Shown here one piece after another: positions 5,901-6,633 of a stretch of DNA of 6,633 nt. The notes beneath the pieces were generated by a model. That model was not told the DNA's origin. It worked only from the letters and a program-made list of their open reading frames with translations, and made no database searches. The stretch's first letter is position 1, and each line of letters begins with the position of its first letter. The DNA is taken from positions 1-6,633 of the forward strand of contig JALRLQ010000083.1 of assembly GCA_023254365.1 (NCBI GenBank), given 5' to 3'. The stretch is from Candidatus Poseidonia sp. (GTDB lineage Archaea > Thermoplasmatota > Poseidoniia > Poseidoniales > Poseidoniaceae). A program made the translations under genes and the position numbers.

Positions 5901-6633
5901 TCGGTTCTGTGTTGTTGTGTCTGCAAGTGTTACAGATTCTTCACAGATGTCAGCTTCTGTAGCCCACTCAGTGTCATCAATTTCATCATAACCAGTGTTA
6001 AGACCGTGATCTTGAGTGATATAGTCTAGAATACATAACGCAGGGTTATTGCTATATTCCCAAGTGGTGTCATCAGTCTTTCTATGTGTGGATACTCCAA
6101 GACCTGAATCATAAGCGTCAGATGTGCTATCTTTACGAGGGTCATAAACTTTCTTTCCCTTTACGACAGCATTGATTGTAGGAATACCGTTAGTGAATAC
6201 TTTCTTGTTGTACTCAAAGTTAGTAAACAGGAAGGATGTATCGTTACCAGTGAAGTCTGTAGAGTTTACATCTGCGTTGTCTGTCAGAGTATAGAGACTA
6301 GCTAGGGCTGCTGTATTGTTAGAACCATTGCCCTTGAATACGTTTACAACCTTGTTAGCACCATCTTTCCAATCTGCATCATCGACAGAACCACCATTGA
6401 CAGAACCACTACCAACATTAGCATTAGCAACACGGGTATCAGCAACATAGATGTCACCAATCTCTTCGACAGGGTGACCAGCAATACAGATAACCTGTAG
6501 TAGGTTGCTGTTGTCGTCTACACTTTCGATGTATGTAACAGCACCACCAACACGTGTCTGACCATAGATCACCTGCTTTGGTGAGTCTGGTTGTAGTCGG
6601 TTGCTTAAGTCTGGGCTGGAAGGAGAAGGTACA
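1509..6633 (-). CDS. Chimeric reading frame: phage tail-tip protein J joined to PhoX-like/choice-of-anchor I surface protein (partial, probable artefact)
   Basis: One uninterrupted frame runs from the right edge to a TGA at 1509-1511. The GTG at 6570-6572 is not the true start: the frame stays open to the window edge and the upstream residues (RLQPDSPKQ before VIYGQTRVGG) continue the tail-tip fold, so the 5' end is missing. Counting the GTG codon as residue 1 (1,687 residues): tail-tip J region 1-440, FN3 domains about 443-543 and 546-638, Gly-X-Asp repeat 645-660, PhoX/DUF839-like module 661-1200, choice-of-anchor I module 1203-1687. The first half matches a virion assembly protein acting at the tail tip; the second half matches a secreted or surface-bound cellular protein. 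No known protein family unites these parts. Codon choice changes at the repeat, from A/T-ending (GTA ACA ACT CTA CAA) to G/C-ending codons. The frame is real in this sequence, but I think it joins two genes. The parts are described separately below. Confidence 0.75.
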   Translation of the reverse strand, partial: VPSPSSPDLSNRLQPDSPKQVIYGQTRVGGAVTYIESVDDNSNLLQVICIAGHPVEEIGDIYVADTRVANANVGSGSVNGGSVDDADWKDGANKVVNVFKGNGSNNTAALASLYTLTDNADVNSTDFTGNDTSFLFTNFEYNKKVFTNGIPTINAVVKGKKVYDPRKDSTSDAYDSGLGVSTHRKTDDTTWEYSNNPALCILDYITQDHGLNTGYDEIDDTEWATEADICEESVTLADTTTQNRYELNGVFTRDMAPQEVIPAMLSSCGGSLFYAQGKWVLRVGKYRTPLSPVFDESDLRGPISIDTKTSRRDIFNSVTGKVSSPDEDWIPTDYPMITSSTFETEDGGDRNTLELPLPFTTNMEMAQRLAKQTLYKAREQIVVSARFGLKGFQARVGDNIKLTNSRMGWSEKVFEVVSWKFAYGEGAALEVDLTLKEISAAVYDWNAEETSFSTNNTTLPRYNYAPQPSFDGTPTTEVIIQEDGTTTANADVAWTVTDAKYVNDYVLEWKRTGETDYQSVVTTNLYYRIAGVQIGDTYDLRISSRNRLGISSTASTTTVTISGDLTAPAVPTNVSGSGSFRSNFITWTNPSDDDFKQVQVYVNTSNTTSGATLIGTTAGSEFTHTGLPELTTRYYWLKSEDYTGNVSGFSSGTNAVTTLQDPQDGADGADGADGADGTDGMDLDPSLIRLLTVPVGAEVTGLFVDSVTGHLFFNGQHPDESYTNAAVGVVNGADFNDLPYNLPSLALPTSDEDKGAFQTAFGTYQVLLTHGETIPGSTDVLGGIYGADGTLLKQSNDPDFNAFVPTNDAHTQGYLYTAWEDRPSGISVLEIQWDSSNEAWNVIGGGMLDTTGVNGVWVLCFGTLSPWMTPLASEELYFDHTEYWNSPDAYSWYHNPANLDMLEDVAGAFPNPYDYGYIVEVTDADTATPTLVKHFSMGRYSHENAQVMPDHKTVYLTDDGGNVVLFKFVAETAGDLSDGSLFAAKVTQDATMQADRAGFDVEWVYLGTGSNDEIEAWIDEYDGIDRDDYVAGENSYITDQEINDWAESRLQEDLDGSGDIASNPFADDRVAFLESRKAAAALGATDEWNKMEGLVAHPDHPEVAYMAISDVTGGMSDGEGDINVHANRCGVVYALEILPNFNTHRIDPVVAGGPYDSANSPNACSTNGISNPDNLFVLKDGRLIIGEDTSKHENNMAWIWQDSYVGLVESEAGGMFSDADVVGPLVAVSAYDSGLGEGASEVPAFHEGTSRLYVTNALTNSIDIIDVSSPEHPSLFRRVVVTGGAPSSVDVSDDGSVAVAVIPDVWTDNGAVVFLDANGDHVGTVDVGPNPDHVIFTADGSQVLVANEGQPSDDYTIDPEGSISVIDTTSMTSTLLGLSGFNGQDDGSYYLGPSGTTMAQGLEPEYIAIADDGLSAMVTLQESNALARLVNTAGTWSIDSIHSLGLWTADELNFDCEAMDLSDKDDTPDNLCGVELYFRPQPDTIKTFTIGEQVFWVTANEGDSRDYDGWSEEVRAEDLTLDDAVLGTSEFTSTADLMDRNVLGRLKTTTICGDEDGDGDMDFICAYGSRNAIVWYVDELGELQMASTLDIDADPFLHEELREANAYTASRDDDKGSEPEGVIVGTVDEDCAIIFVGLERAGGVMTFEFCDQEGDYQSWPYGWSYVASQESPESLVVAHIDGEDYLVVANEVSGTVTMYAWNDGPWW
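2973..4592 (-). other. PhoX/DUF839-like module of an exported protein (N-terminal signal missing)
   Basis: Residues 661-1200 resemble the PhoX/DUF839 group, secreted metal-dependent phosphatases with a propeller fold and related proteins of unknown activity. Family-like stretches: VPVGAEVTGLF then FFNGQHPDE (673-700), GYLYTAWEDRPSG (793-805), LCFGTLSPWMTPLASEE (839-855, like the PhoX TPWGTWLSCEE segment but without its Cys), MGRYSHENAQVMPDHKTVYLTDDGGNVVLFKFV (917-949), FLESRKAAAALGATDEWNKMEGL (1052-1074), NPDNLFVLKDGRLIIGEDTSKHENN (1151-1175). An EF-hand-like acidic loop DLDGSGD sits at 1033-1039. The GAEVTG...QHP segment, which I recall near the C-terminus of PhoX-type proteins, is here at the front. 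Phosphatase activity is not established: no full catalytic set was verified. The signal peptide expected of such a protein is absent upstream. Confidence 0.72.
4593..4640 (-). repeat. Gly-Ala-Asp (collagen-like) repeat at the composition break
   Basis: The translation is GADGADGADGADGTDG (residues 645-660), five Gly-X-Asp triplets plus one Gly. At DNA level the 11-mer TCTGCGCCATC (plus strand) occurs at 4615-4625 and again at 4633-4643, an 18-base period. Such Gly-X-Y repeats occur both at the ends of phage tail proteins and, as spacers behind signal peptides, in exported cellular proteins. That makes this a plausible spot for two unrelated genes to be joined. Confidence 0.85.
4659..4937 (-). 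other. Fibronectin type III domain 2 of the tail-tip protein
   Basis: Residues about 546-638 begin with the typical TAPAVPTNV linker, followed by FITWTNPSDDDFKQVQVYV, the GLPELTTRYYWLKSEDYTGN segment (the Leu-x-Pro then Tyr-x-Tyr/Trp pattern and DxxGN turn of FN3) and a closing SGFSSGTNAVTT strand. It is the last segment with clearly phage-like codon choice; GC rises within a few codons of its end. Confidence 0.72.
4944..5246 (-). other. Fibronectin type III domain 1 of the tail-tip protein
   Basis: Residues about 443-543 show an FN3 pattern: a strand with conserved Trp (ADVAWTV), then DYVLEWKR, the Tyr-rich strand NLYYRIAGVQIGDTYDLRISSRN, and a closing strand rich in Ser/Thr/Val. FN3 repeats after the core are common in gpJ-like proteins and usually act as spacers or attach to surface glycans. 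Confidence 0.7.
5253..6633 (-). other. J: Phage tail-tip / host-specificity protein J core (lambda gpJ-like, 5' incomplete)
   Basis: This part belongs to the gpJ-like central tail-tip proteins of long-tailed (siphovirus-type) phages, which close the tail and contact the host receptor. Matching stretches, residues counted from the GTG at 6572: VIYGQTRVGG (at the start), NPALCILDYITQDHGLN (176-192), EVIPAMLSSCGGSLFYAQGKW (239-259, the typical small-Gly-Gly then GKW pattern), DIFNSVTGKVSSPDEDW (293-309), LPFTTNMEMAQRLAKQTL (337-354), VGDNIKLTNSRMGWSEKVFEV (376-396). These occur in the same order as in the family. The N-terminal part of the protein lies beyond the window. Lower GC and A/T-ending codons separate it from everything to its left. 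A marine bacteriophage is likely; a head-tailed archaeal virus cannot be excluded. No other phage gene is in view. Confidence 0.88.

Noticed and set aside
2925..6116. The peptide AYDSGLG occurs in both the phage half (6096-6116) and the cellular half (2925-2945)
   Set aside because: Codons differ at most positions (GCT TAT GAT TCA versus GCT TAC GAC AGC) and the flanking residues are unrelated, so this is coincidence and not a duplicated segment.

Overview
The window holds two kinds of DNA that do not look as if they belong to the same genome. Positions 1 to about 4,590 are GC-rich and carry a divergent archaeal-type clamp-loader (RFC small-subunit-like) ATPase, a tRNA-Arg(CCU), and on the minus strand the body of a large secreted or surface protein with a PhoX/DUF839-like module followed by a choice-of-anchor I-type beta-propeller module. 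This combination fits a planktonic marine euryarchaeon, with Marine Group II/Poseidoniales as my best guess. That placement is an inference from protein style, not from a marker gene. Positions from about 4,655 to the right edge are AT-richer and encode, on the minus strand, most of a lambda gpJ-like tail-tip protein of a long-tailed phage, with two fibronectin type III domains at its end.

Layout: 1-44 (+), possible last codons of an upstream gene, overlapping a candidate GTG start; 89-1234 (+), the clamp-loader-like ATPase; 1258-1331 (+), tRNA-Arg(CCU), followed by a short T run; 1332-1508, a convergent intergenic gap with hairpins that are probably terminators for the minus-strand gene; 1509-6633 (-), one uninterrupted reading frame that runs off the right edge. 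It encodes tail-tip protein, then FN3, FN3, five Gly-X-Asp triplets, PhoX-like module and choice-of-anchor I module.

The main observation is the join inside that frame. The viral and cellular halves meet within a short low-complexity Gly-Ala-Asp repeat (4593-4640). Base composition changes sharply there: hand counts give 22 G/C of 60 at 4681-4740, against 42 of 60 at 4561-4620. The cellular half has no signal peptide, and the viral half ends where a tail protein could continue into a fibre-like repeat. The likeliest explanation is a chimeric join (assembly or amplification) at a repeat shared by two unrelated genes. A real recombination that put a cell-surface propeller protein on a phage tail tip is the exciting but less likely alternative. 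I would not propagate the fused protein as one gene without read-level support.

If the two halves are separated, the left part is an ordinary piece of a cellular genome: replication or repair ATPase, tRNA, and the 3' end of an exported-protein gene. The right part is an internal piece of a phage tail gene.
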